Made by a program: the position numbers and the translations under genes. Below the pieces are notes generated by a model, which had not been told where the DNA came from, searched no databases, and was given only the letters and a program-made list of their open reading frames with translations. This document shows, piece after piece, positions 8,992 through 17,007 of a stretch of 64,000 nt of DNA; within the stretch, counting starts at the first letter, position 1; each line of letters opens with the position of its first letter. The stretch is from an uncultured Prevotellaceae bacterium (GTDB taxonomy: Bacteria; Bacteroidota; Bacteroidia; Bacteroidales; Bacteroidaceae): contig CADCIB010000001.1 of the NCBI GenBank assembly GCA_902801375.1, forward strand, positions 62,001 to 126,000, read 5' to 3'.

Positions 8992-9264
8992 ATGAAAGCA
9001 AAGAAAGGTTTCAATTTGCGCAATGTCTGTGGCGAACAGATCATTGTGGCTGAAGGCAAGGAAAATATCGACTTCAGCAATATCATCAGCATGAACGAGT
9101 CGTCGGCCTATCTGTGGAAGAGCATTCAGCACATGGAGAACTTCACGGCTGAAGACCTTCGCGATCTGTTGACTCAAGAATATGAAGTGGACGAAGAAAC
9201 TGCTTTGCGCGATGCCAAAGAGATTGCAAAGCAATGGATAAAGGCTGGCATCGCTACCGAGTAG
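8992..9264 (+). CDS. PqqD-family protein (RRE-like peptide chaperone)
   Basis: 90 residues. The pattern FNLRNVCGEQIIVAEG, then NESSAYLWK, then a predicted helical segment ending DAKEIAKQWIKAG, matches PqqD-like proteins. These form a winged-helix domain that binds leader peptides of ribosomally made, modified peptides. It is the last gene of the four-gene cassette. No radical-SAM enzyme or obvious precursor peptide lies nearby. Confidence 0.85.
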   Translation: MKAKKGFNLRNVCGEQIIVAEGKENIDFSNIISMNESSAYLWKSIQHMENFTAEDLRDLLTQEYEVDEETALRDAKEIAKQWIKAGIATE

Positions 9265-9273
9265 TCGCTTTGA

Positions 9274-10185
9274 CTACGACCGATGCCCCTTCCGGTCGGC
9301 AAGGTACATTCCCAATAGTATCAGCACACCACCCAACAAAAAGAAGGGTGTGATGGGTTCGGAAAGAATCCACCAAGCGAAAAATACCGATGTGACAGGA
9401 CTGACGTACACATAATTTGTGGCAACGACAGCCCCGAGTCGGACAATGACCCATGTCCAAAGAATGAAACAGAGCAGCGAGGCCACAAAACCGAGGAAAA
9501 ACAAATTGCCGAGGATGGCCGGTTGAAGAAGATTTCTCAAGGAAGGCCATCCGGGTACACACATGAAATAAGGTATCATGGACAAAAGACCATAGAAGAA
9601 CACCTTCCTCGTAATGAAAAACTCATCGTACCCCTTGTTGGCTCTAATCATCAGCAACGAATAGAGTGCCCAGCAAAGACTGGCTGCCAACGCCAAGCCA
9701 TCGCCCAAAGGAGAAAGATGCAACACGAAATGGCCGTTCAACACGACAACGGCGACACCCGCCATTGCCATCAGTGAGCCAAAAGTTTGCCAGCGACTCA
9801 GTCGCTCTGACTTGTAGAAGAACCCTACCAAGGCGGAAGTCAGCAGGGGTGTCGTACAGACGATGAGCGATGTATTAGTCGTCGTGGTATAGTTCATCGA
9901 GGCATTTTCTGTCAAGAAATAAAGTGACCCACCGGTCACACCAAGACCACACATCAGCAGTTCATCGCGCCAAGAACGCGAAAACCAACGATGGCTACTC
10001 TTGCGGCAAAGGGAGAAAAGCAGCAGCAACACGTAGGCGATGATGAAACGAAGCGTGAAAATCTGCGCGGGCGAAAGACCGTTCAACAGCAACAGTTTCG
10101 TAAACGCAAACGTACTTCCCCAGATGGCCACAATCAAGAAAGCCACCACATGAGGCAGAATACTCTTCAATTCACCCTTGGCCAT
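9274..10185 (-). CDS. EamA/DMT-family inner-membrane transporter
   Basis: 303 residues, almost entirely hydrophobic, with about ten membrane segments in two EamA repeats (first about 1-140, second about 155-295). Early motifs WGSTFAFTKLLL and PAQIFTLRFIIAYVL are typical of drug/metabolite transporters. The substrate cannot be read from sequence. It converges on the PqqD-like gene with a 9-base gap and lies 3 bases downstream of the thioredoxin gene, so those two are probably co-transcribed. Confidence 0.88.
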   Translation of the reverse strand: MAKGELKSILPHVVAFLIVAIWGSTFAFTKLLLLNGLSPAQIFTLRFIIAYVLLLLFSLCRKSSHRWFSRSWRDELLMCGLGVTGGSLYFLTENASMNYTTTTNTSLIVCTTPLLTSALVGFFYKSERLSRWQTFGSLMAMAGVAVVVLNGHFVLHLSPLGDGLALAASLCWALYSLLMIRANKGYDEFFITRKVFFYGLLSMIPYFMCVPGWPSLRNLLQPAILGNLFFLGFVASLLCFILWTWVIVRLGAVVATNYVYVSPVTSVFFAWWILSEPITPFFLLGGVLILLGMYLADRKGHRS

Positions 10186-10188
10186 TTT

Positions 10189-10695
10189 TTATTTTATCAC
10201 TGCCTCTGGAGTCCAATTGCGGAAAAATCGCAATACTTTCTCCTTATTATATCCATTGCCCTCTTCCAAGAAACTGGAGTCCTGTATATGTATCACGTTG
10301 CCGGCGTCGTCAAGTACCACAAACACAGGAAAGCCGAAACGAGCAGGGTTACCCAGACGTTTCATCATGGATGAAGCCAACTGTTGTTTCTCCTCTGAAG
10401 CTGATTTCCTGGGGTCGTAATTCACATGTATATACACGAAGTTATCATTGATAATCTCACTGATGGTATTGTCGTTGGTGATGAAATCGGCAAAGCGTAA
10501 ACACCACGGACACCAATTGCCCCCAACCTGACAGATTACGTATTTCCCTTCGGCCTTGGCTTCTGACAATGCTTGGTCGATCTGCTCCATCGGGTTGATC
10601 TCCTCGTTATATACTTTCTTTAACGCAGTCTGTGCGCTAACCATCATGGAAAACATGGCTGCAAGCCATAATACAAAGAATCTGCCTCTTGTCAT
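10189..10695 (-). CDS. Secreted thioredoxin-family protein
   Basis: 168 residues with a signal peptide ending near VSAQ. The redox motif is WCPWC (GGNWCPWCLRFAD), and a cis-proline loop (RFGFPVFVVLDDAGN) completes the thioredoxin fold. It resembles DUF255/thioredoxin-7 proteins with long-range disulfide or peroxide-defence roles in the periplasm; the actual partner is unknown. Confidence 0.85.
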   Translation of the reverse strand: MTRGRFFVLWLAAMFSMMVSAQTALKKVYNEEINPMEQIDQALSEAKAEGKYVICQVGGNWCPWCLRFADFITNDNTISEIINDNFVYIHVNYDPRKSASEEKQQLASSMMKRLGNPARFGFPVFVVLDDAGNVIHIQDSSFLEEGNGYNKEKVLRFFRNWTPEAVIK

Positions 10696-10718
10696 GATAT
10701 TGCTTTAATTTAGTGAAT

Positions 10719-10757
10719 AAAAAAAATTGAGAACCTCACATGAAAAGGTTCCCAATT
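10719..10757 (-). terminator. Terminator of the tRNA-Cys transcript
   Basis: On the minus strand AATTGGGAACCT pairs with AGGTTCTCAATT (12 bp, one G-U), with a 9-base loop and then a run of at least six T. It starts 8 bases after the tRNA 3' end. Confidence 0.88.
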
Positions 10758-10764
10758 CTCTGTG

Positions 10765-10835
10765 AGGTGCGTAGCAGAGTCGAACTGCTCTATATGGTTT
10801 TGCAGACCACCACATAACCGCTTTGTTAACGCACC
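10765..10835 (-). tRNA. tRNA-Cys (anticodon GCA)
   Basis: The minus strand folds as a 71-base tRNA. The acceptor GGTGCGT pairs with ACGCACC and the discriminator base is T. The anticodon stem GTGGT/ACCAT encloses loop CTGCAAA, giving anticodon GCA. The T arm is GCAG-TTCGACT-CTGC. CCA is not encoded. A TACCTTTG promoter precedes it and a strong terminator follows, so it is a single-tRNA transcription unit. Confidence 0.95.
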
Positions 10836-10853
10836 ATGTCTTATTTTGCGGTG

Positions 10854-10861
10854 CAAAGGTA
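10854..10861 (-). promoter_or_regulatory. -7 box of tRNA-Cys
   Basis: The minus strand reads TACCTTTGCACC, ending about 18 bases before the mature tRNA 5' end, so the primary transcript has a short 5' leader for RNase P to remove. Confidence 0.75.
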
Positions 10862-10944
10862 CTACAAAATATTGGAACAACCAAATATTTTAAGCACTTT
10901 TTCCTCCTAACCTTACTTTTTTTGTTTTATCGAGACATCAGACA

Positions 10945-12054
10945 TTACGAATTCTTGAGCGAGAAGCTGTTTACGGCATTGATTACCTGCTCCACTTCAC
11001 TGTCGGTCAGCGTCTGATTACAAGGCAGGCTCAATTCTTCACGACTGATGCGCTCCGTAATGGGCAGTGAAAGATCGTTCCACTCAGGGTAACATATCTG
11101 CTTATGGGGAGGTATTGGATAATGAATAAGTGTACCGATACCCTGTTCATGAAGATGCTGTTGCAACTCGTCGCGACGCGAGCAAAGCACAGGGAAGATG
11201 TGATACACATGGTCTTCCTGTCCACCAGGTATCACGATGTCGGGATGATGTATCTCTTTGCGATAGCGGCGGGCTATGTCTCTTCGACGCTGGTTGTCCG
11301 CATCAAGATATTTCAGTTTCACGTCAAGTACGGCAGCCTGTATGTCGTCTAAACGACTGTTCTGTCCCAGATAGTCGAAGACATATTTTCGCGTCGATCC
11401 ATAGTTGCCCAGCGAACGGACAATGGCGGCGACTTCGTCGTCGTTGGTCGTCACCGCACCTCCATCGCCCAGTGCGCCAAGATTCTTGCCAGGATAGAAA
11501 CTAAAGGCAGCGGCATGGCCCAAAGAACCAACGAAAGGTCCTGGGTGCCATTGACAACCATGTGCCTGGGCACAATCTTCAATGAGCAGCAGGTTGTGGC
11601 GAATACAGATGTCCTCAATCTTTTCGGTATAGGCACATTGACCATAGAGGTGCACAAGCAACAAGGCTCGCGTCTTTGGTGTGATGGCTTGCTCTATGAG
11701 CCTGTCGTCAATCTGCAGGGTATTGATGTCTGGCTCCACCAGCACAGGCTTCAATCCTACATGGGTGAGGGCAAGAATACTGGCAATGAACGTGTTGGCC
11801 GGGACTATCACCTCATCACCTTTATGCAACAGACCTTTATATATATACGCGCGCGTGATGAGCATCAGGGCATCAAGGCCATTGGCCACACCGATGCAAT
11901 GGCGTGTGCCGACGAAGCGGGTAAAGTTCTTTTCAAACCTCGCGGTGGCCTCGCCACGCAGATACCAACCACTCTTCACCACATCGCCCACAGCTTGTTG
12001 TATCTCCTCGCCATGCTGCGCGGTAATTTTCTTTAATGGCAAATAGTCTATCAT
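10945..12054 (-). CDS. fdtB: DegT/DnrJ/EryC1-family sugar aminotransferase (FdtB/QdtB-like)
   Basis: 369 residues, a PLP-dependent aminotransferase acting on dTDP-keto-6-deoxyhexose. The PLP lysine is Lys190 in FSFYPGKNLGALGDGG. Other family motifs are GVANGLDALML, VIVPANTFIAS and LIEDCAQAHG. Together with the rfbB and ketoisomerase genes upstream, the expected reaction is transamination at C3 of dTDP-3-keto-6-deoxyhexose, giving dTDP-Fuc3N or dTDP-Qui3N. It is the last gene of a four-gene minus-strand operon. The exact sugar configuration cannot be decided by eye. Confidence 0.88.
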   Translation of the reverse strand: MIDYLPLKKITAQHGEEIQQAVGDVVKSGWYLRGEATARFEKNFTRFVGTRHCIGVANGLDALMLITRAYIYKGLLHKGDEVIVPANTFIASILALTHVGLKPVLVEPDINTLQIDDRLIEQAITPKTRALLLVHLYGQCAYTEKIEDICIRHNLLLIEDCAQAHGCQWHPGPFVGSLGHAAAFSFYPGKNLGALGDGGAVTTNDDEVAAIVRSLGNYGSTRKYVFDYLGQNSRLDDIQAAVLDVKLKYLDADNQRRRDIARRYRKEIHHPDIVIPGGQEDHVYHIFPVLCSRRDELQQHLHEQGIGTLIHYPIPPHKQICYPEWNDLSLPITERISREELSLPCNQTLTDSEVEQVINAVNSFSLKNS

Positions 12055-12085
12055 CGCTACTCCTTACTCCAAATTCCTAATTCTT

Positions 12086-13057
12086 TCACAACTCCCAGGT
12101 ATAGGTGTCGTAGCAGACAACACGTCCGCCGAAACCTTCTTTTTGGTGGATAAGGTTCTCGTTCAGCACATCACCATGCTCCTCCGTAGATTTGCCGAAG
12201 TCGAAATAGGACTGTGTGAATGCTTCATGGGCCTCTTCAGCAGTTTCCACTGAAGCTATATTCTGCTGAAGCCGGTTTACAATCATGTCCAAAGCGCCAA
12301 GCTGCTTACCTTCCTCTGATGCAGCGATATACTGAGAGTGCACCACTTGCATCGACAGATACAGCACCATTCCACCTACCATGTGGCCTTTATGATATGC
12401 TCCCACGAGCTTGATATTCTCAGGGAAACGGGTTTGCAGAAGCTGAATTTCGTGAATGGTGTGTACGGGTTCCAATCCGTATCGCCGCATGAGATTATTG
12501 GCCAATATACGCCAGAATGTCGGATAATCGTCAGTCCACTTCACCTCCACGCCCTCTCGAAGAGCTTTTTTCATGCATCTTGTGCGGAGTGTTGCCCATT
12601 TCTGATGATGGCCGAAAGCGAAAGCCGTCGACACCTCTCGGGCTTCAAGTCGAGCCTTACACACCTCGACGATGGCATAGAGGTCTTCTTCGGCCGGCAT
12701 TCTATGATAAATCCAAGGAGTCGGCCGATACACCACGTGCCGAATGCCATCAGCCTTCAGGCGCTCGTTCATCTCTTGGAATAACGTCACTACGCGAGCT
12801 GTAGTGGCACAGGCATCAGTCACCAGACCGCCATAGGTCAGTCCTTGGTGGGAATGGAGCGTATCGCCCACTCTATTGGCGGGCAATATGGCAAAGAGTC
12901 GTCCTTTCAGGAAGAACAGCAAGGAATGGTCATGGAAACGGTCGGCATGATAATCCATGTATCGGCGGTCGAAAAGGAACGTTCCGTTTTTCGACGATGA
13001 CACAAAGTGATTCCACTCCTTCTGTCTGTCGCTGGTGTATCGGACGATTTCAAACAT
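12086..13057 (-). CDS. FemAB/GNAT-like acyltransferase in the aminosugar operon
   Basis: 323 residues from MFEIVRYTSDRQKEW. An earlier in-frame start at 13195 would run deep into the upstream gene, so the ATG at 13057, overlapping that gene's stop by 8 bases, is used. Features such as FLFDRRYMDYH, LKADGIRHVVYRPTPWIYH and GAYHKGHMVGGMVLYLS resemble FemAB/BioF2-like double-GNAT proteins. Fdt/Qdt pathways normally have a hexapeptide-repeat acetyltransferase (FdtC) here. This protein may acylate the 3-amino group instead, possibly with an aminoacyl group; that is inference. Confidence 0.7.
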   Translation of the reverse strand: MFEIVRYTSDRQKEWNHFVSSSKNGTFLFDRRYMDYHADRFHDHSLLFFLKGRLFAILPANRVGDTLHSHQGLTYGGLVTDACATTARVVTLFQEMNERLKADGIRHVVYRPTPWIYHRMPAEEDLYAIVEVCKARLEAREVSTAFAFGHHQKWATLRTRCMKKALREGVEVKWTDDYPTFWRILANNLMRRYGLEPVHTIHEIQLLQTRFPENIKLVGAYHKGHMVGGMVLYLSMQVVHSQYIAASEEGKQLGALDMIVNRLQQNIASVETAEEAHEAFTQSYFDFGKSTEEHGDVLNENLIHQKEGFGGRVVCYDTYTWEL

Positions 13058-13463
13058 GCTGACTGTGGATATATTTTTGGAAATCGTCGTACTCATAGAT
13101 GTAATCATCCTCGTCGTAAGGTTCAGAAGCAAGCACCATACATACCGCTCCAGACGAGAAGTCATCGAGTGTTCGCCATATGCCAGTCTCCACATACAGT
13201 CCTTCCCACGGATGGTTCAGCAGGTAAGTCTTTCGCTCATGGCCATTGTCGAGTGTCACATGGAATGAGCCGCTCAATGCGACAATCAGTTGGCGCAGAC
13301 GTTTGTGGGCATGACCGCCGCGACTCTCTCCGCCAGGCACATCGTATACCCAATAGGCGCGTTTGATGTCGAAAGGCACATTCTTCAACTCTTCCGCCAC
13401 GGTCAGGTTGCCCCTCGGGTCAACAATTTTAGGTAGTTGGATGATTCTTCCTAATTCGTTCAT
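13050..13463 (-). CDS. fdtA: dTDP-4-oxo-6-deoxyglucose 3,4-ketoisomerase (FdtA/QdtA, WxcM cupin)
   Basis: 137 residues, the usual size of a single-domain WxcM-like cupin. The catalytic histidine motif is present (SRGGHAHKRLRQLIVAL), followed by a cupin strand (GSFHVTLDNG) and a conserved GLYVETGIWRTL block. It converts the RfbB product into the 3-keto isomer used by the aminotransferase two genes downstream. FdtA and QdtA differ in the C4 configuration of the product and cannot be told apart by eye. Confidence 0.88.
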   Translation of the reverse strand: MNELGRIIQLPKIVDPRGNLTVAEELKNVPFDIKRAYWVYDVPGGESRGGHAHKRLRQLIVALSGSFHVTLDNGHERKTYLLNHPWEGLYVETGIWRTLDDFSSGAVCMVLASEPYDEDDYIYEYDDFQKYIHSQHV

Positions 13464-13517
13464 ATAGAATTTATTTATCTGACGGCGAAACCGTCAGGCA
13501 CACAGTTCCCATTGCAC

Positions 13518-14666
13518 TTACCTGTCGCCATACATCTGTTCGTAGTATTTCTGGTAGTCGCCACTCGTCACTTCCTGTATCCAGTCCTGGTGTTCCAGAT
13601 TCCATCGGATGGTCTTCACAATACCATCCTTGAATTTCGTTTCAGGAAGCCAACCTAGCTCAGTTGAGATTTTTGTCGGGTCGATGGCATAGCGAAGGTC
13701 ATGTCCCAGGCGGTCGGCCACGAAGGTGATGAGGTCGTTGTTAATCCAGTCTATGCGGATTTCACCTTCTTCGTCCAGTTCTTGCTTCTTAAGCACCTTG
13801 CGGAGTTCGGGTTCTTGTTCCATCATGTCGTGGATAGTCTTGATGGTAAGCTTCACGATGTCGATGTTGGTCATTTCATTATGGCCTCCCACATTGTAGA
13901 CCTCACCGTCGCGACCTTCGCGCACTACGAGGTCGATGGCCTTACAATGGTCTTCCACATAGAGCCAATCGCGTACGTTCTCTCCACGTCCATAGACAGG
14001 CAATGGCTTTCCATTCAATATATTATTGATAATCAACGGGATCAGTTTCTCTGGGAAGTGGTAAGGACCATAGTTGTTCGAACAACGTGTCAGGCTCACC
14101 GGCATGTGGTACGTGTCGCGATAGGCCATCACGATGAGGTCGGCCGACGTCTTTGATGCCGAATAAGGGCTGTGCGGACTCAAGGGAGTCTCTTCCGTAA
14201 AGAATCCCTCTGTTCCCAAAGAGCCGTAAACTTCATCGGTAGACACCTGATGGAAACGTTTGTCGCCCGCCCACACAGGATAGCCGTCGTCGCCTTTGCC
14301 TACAACCCATGCCTTGCGTGCGGCATCGAGCAGGTTTTGAGTGCCAAGTATGTTCACCGACAAGAACAGCTGCGGGTCTTCGATTGAACGGTCGACATGA
14401 CTCTCCGCGGCGAAGTTCACCACATAGTCGATATCGTATTCGCTGAACAAGCGATTGGCCAAATCGCGGTCGCGTACATCGCCCTTTACAAAGATGCAGC
14501 GTTCGCCGTCGATGTCTTCTTTGATGGTGCCGAGGTTTCCGGCATACGTGAGGGCATCGAGCACAACAATACGGATGTCCTCATTCTTATACTTCTTGTG
14601 AAGCAGATACTTCACAAAATTGGCTCCAATGAAGCCAGCCGCTCCAGTCACTAAATATGTCTTCAT
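13518..14666 (-). CDS. rfbB: dTDP-glucose 4,6-dehydratase
   Basis: 382 residues, an extended SDR enzyme converting dTDP-glucose to dTDP-4-keto-6-deoxyglucose. The NAD-binding motif is GAAGFIGANF, the catalytic triad region is HQVSTDEVYGSLG with YSASKTSADL, and RCSNNYGPYHFPEKLIPL is diagnostic. It is somewhat longer than the typical 350-360 residues because of insertions near residue 125 and around 280-300, which I believe are common in Bacteroidetes homologues. First gene of the dTDP-3-amino-hexose operon; rfbA, C and D are not in the window. Confidence 0.93.
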   Translation of the reverse strand: MKTYLVTGAAGFIGANFVKYLLHKKYKNEDIRIVVLDALTYAGNLGTIKEDIDGERCIFVKGDVRDRDLANRLFSEYDIDYVVNFAAESHVDRSIEDPQLFLSVNILGTQNLLDAARKAWVVGKGDDGYPVWAGDKRFHQVSTDEVYGSLGTEGFFTEETPLSPHSPYSASKTSADLIVMAYRDTYHMPVSLTRCSNNYGPYHFPEKLIPLIINNILNGKPLPVYGRGENVRDWLYVEDHCKAIDLVVREGRDGEVYNVGGHNEMTNIDIVKLTIKTIHDMMEQEPELRKVLKKQELDEEGEIRIDWINNDLITFVADRLGHDLRYAIDPTKISTELGWLPETKFKDGIVKTIRWNLEHQDWIQEVTSGDYQKYYEQMYGDR

Positions 14667-14754
14667 AATCCTTTATTTATTGTTTTTTCAAAAAATATTC
14701 TTCAGAACTTTTCAGTCCTTCCTTTTCCTTACTATATATATAACGCGATATTTC

Positions 14755-14784
14755 CCAAAATATTGTATGAGCAACACAATATTT
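14755..14784 (-). terminator. Weak terminator after the GH97 gene
   Basis: On the minus strand AAATATTGT pairs perfectly with ACAATATTT (9 bp) around a 9-base loop and is followed by TTTT. It lies 20 bases downstream of the GH97 stop and upstream of rfbB, so it may insulate the two units. The stem is AT-rich and weak. Confidence 0.55.
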
Positions 14785-14803
14785 CCAAACTATTCCACGT
14801 AAG

Positions 14804-16825
14804 TCAGGAGTCTTTTCGCTCCACGATGAAACCGCCCATTGGTTGTAGGGTGACGAATGCTTTGCCCTTGCCGTTCAAGCGGAATGGCTTACAATAGGAA
14901 ACAGGTACAACCTCACCTTTCTTTCGAGGGTAATCGTTGTAGATTAGCAGGTTGTCGGTTGAGGTGAACAGTTCGCTGAGATTCAGTTCGAGGCGCATGG
15001 GCTTGTCTGTTCCGTTCAGCCCCACCACAATCCAGCGGTTGCCGCGACGACGTGCCAACAGGATATACTTTCCTGGATAGCCTTCAAGGAAACGCGTCTC
15101 ATCCCATCTGGTGGGCAAACGGCGCAGGAAATCAAGTTCAAAGACAGGTAGTTCGTCAAGGTTATTGGGTTGTATGGCGACGCAATTGACGGCACATTGA
15201 TTGGTGACTCCAGTTGCCATCTCGAAGACATCGCTGGTTTTCCGTGCGTGGCGACTGCGATTGTCTTTTGAGAGATAACGATTCATGATGACGCCACCCC
15301 AATCCATTGAGGCATAAGCATTTCTGATAAACGGATGGAGTGTCAGTTCGAACCCTTCACGGTTGGCATGATAGTCGGTGAAGAATACATTCTCGGAAGC
15401 CAACACCGCCTCAGAGCCTATAAAATTAGGGTACATCCTCTCCCACCCTCTCGGCAAAGTACAACCATGGAATATCACTTGAAGACCGTGACGATTCGCA
15501 TCGCTTAGGATGTCTTCGTACAAGCGCATCGTCTCCTGTTTGTCGCCACCGAAGAAGTCCACTTTGATGCCTTTCACGCCGATTCGTTCCAGCCAAGCCA
15601 TTTCCTGTTCGCGGGCGACAGCTGTGTTCATCAGGTTTCGCGGACTTTGAGGTGCGTCATTCCAATGTCCGTTGGAATTGTACCAGAGCATCAGCTCCAC
15701 GTTTTTGCTCTTGGCATATCGACAGAGGTTCTCCATTCTGTCGCGCCCAATACGCTCATCCCACAGGTTGTCAACCAGACAGTACTCGTAGCCCATAGCC
15801 GATGCGAGGTCGATGAAACGTACTTGATCGTCGTAGTTGATGGAATTGTCCTGCCAAATGAGCCAACTCCAGGTATATCGGCCTGGTCGGTAGTCGCGTG
15901 ATGGTTCGTATAGCGGCTCCACCACATCGTAGGGAATCGTGGTTTCCACAATCCCTTTCAGCGTCGTGTCAATGGTTATCGTACGCCAAGGGGTTTCTCC
16001 TGGCAAGGAGATGGCTGGAGAAACGGAGCCAAAACCGCCATTCTCGCCCTCATGTGGGAAGGCAATCCGATAGCCGACGCCAGGCTGATAATCGGAGAGA
16101 TGCGAACCGCAATAATTGCTTCCCACACCGGTCTCACCAATAAGCACCCACGATCCATTGAAGGCGTTACCAGTAGGTCCTAGCCCTTTTGTTTGAGCAC
16201 TCACCTTGAACAAGCATGGAAAGGTATAGCCTTGGCCATATTTCGACGGATTGTCCATCGGCATATCCACCTCGTATTCCTCTTCGTAGCTGGGCTTCGT
16301 ACGTTCCCAGCCCGTTTCCGGTCCTATCTGAGGACAGAGGAATGTCGTTGTACCATTAGGTAGACGAAAAGCGGTCAACTCCTTCTCAATGATCACCCGC
16401 TTATATTTCCCCTCCTTCTGACGAGGAATGAGATAACGGAAGGCTATATCGTGGTTGCCCACCATAAACTCCACGCTGAACCTGCAACCCTCGCTGTTCT
16501 CGACATCCACAACGAGATGTGAGGTCAGGAAGTGTACTTCCGAGCATTTCGCATGGTTCAAAAGATATTGTTTCTCGTACACGTCATTAGTGGAATCCAC
16601 AATGTGAAGTCCTTCCGACAGGTTCATGATGCTGGTTTCCAGTCCTAACTGTGAAGGCAGTACCACCTGAATACCCTCGTAACTAACTGCCCACATGAGT
16701 TTTCCCTCAGCATCAGTGACAGTCGCCTTTAGGTTCTTATCAGGCGAACAGACGCTCACACGCTCTCCAAAAGCATCGCTCGTGAGCACCAGCGTTGCTA
16801 TTATAGCTATCAATCGTTGTTTCAT
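14804..16825 (-). CDS. Glycoside hydrolase family 97, retaining type (probable alpha-galactosidase)
   Basis: 673 residues with a signal peptide (AIIATLVLTSDAFG). The N-terminal beta-sandwich is followed by a TIM barrel (YTWSWLIWQD, EYCLVDNLWDE, VELMLWYNSNGHW). The motif GIKVDFFGG places Asp423 where retaining GH97 enzymes such as BtGH97b have their Asp nucleophile, and Glu472 in IGSEAVLASEN fits the acid/base. Inverting SusB-type members use glutamates instead, so a retaining exo-alpha-galactosidase is more likely; this substrate call is inference from the family. It is divergent from an S66 peptidase and a fucosidase, suggesting a small glycan-use cluster. Confidence 0.88.
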   Translation of the reverse strand: MKQRLIAIIATLVLTSDAFGERVSVCSPDKNLKATVTDAEGKLMWAVSYEGIQVVLPSQLGLETSIMNLSEGLHIVDSTNDVYEKQYLLNHAKCSEVHFLTSHLVVDVENSEGCRFSVEFMVGNHDIAFRYLIPRQKEGKYKRVIIEKELTAFRLPNGTTTFLCPQIGPETGWERTKPSYEEEYEVDMPMDNPSKYGQGYTFPCLFKVSAQTKGLGPTGNAFNGSWVLIGETGVGSNYCGSHLSDYQPGVGYRIAFPHEGENGGFGSVSPAISLPGETPWRTITIDTTLKGIVETTIPYDVVEPLYEPSRDYRPGRYTWSWLIWQDNSINYDDQVRFIDLASAMGYEYCLVDNLWDERIGRDRMENLCRYAKSKNVELMLWYNSNGHWNDAPQSPRNLMNTAVAREQEMAWLERIGVKGIKVDFFGGDKQETMRLYEDILSDANRHGLQVIFHGCTLPRGWERMYPNFIGSEAVLASENVFFTDYHANREGFELTLHPFIRNAYASMDWGGVIMNRYLSKDNRSRHARKTSDVFEMATGVTNQCAVNCVAIQPNNLDELPVFELDFLRRLPTRWDETRFLEGYPGKYILLARRRGNRWIVVGLNGTDKPMRLELNLSELFTSTDNLLIYNDYPRKKGEVVPVSYCKPFRLNGKGKAFVTLQPMGGFIVERKDS

Positions 16826-16832
16826 ACCGTTG

Positions 16833-16840
16833 CAAAGGTA
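16833..16840 (-). promoter_or_regulatory. -7 box of GH97, almost abutting the start codon
   Basis: The minus strand reads TACCTTTGCAAC, with its last G only 8 bases before the ATG. The mRNA would have a leader of a few bases or none. Confidence 0.6.
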
Positions 16841-16979
16841 TGATTATTTTTTCGATTCTCCAAAGCCATAGTGATGTTTTTAGCAATTATAGACCATCAA
16901 CCACTGCACTTAGTGACACTTTGTATCAAAATATTATCAAAAAAAGCAGGAAAGGTGGAAGAAATCAATATTTTATGTG

Positions 16980-16987
16980 TACCTTTG
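16980..16987 (+). promoter_or_regulatory. -7 box of the S66-GH29 unit
   Basis: TACCTTTGCAAC fits TAnnTTTG and ends 20 bases before the ATG at 17008. It supports that start over the earlier in-frame codon at 16840. Confidence 0.65.
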
Positions 16988-17007
16988 CAACAAATTTAAA
17001 AACTGAT

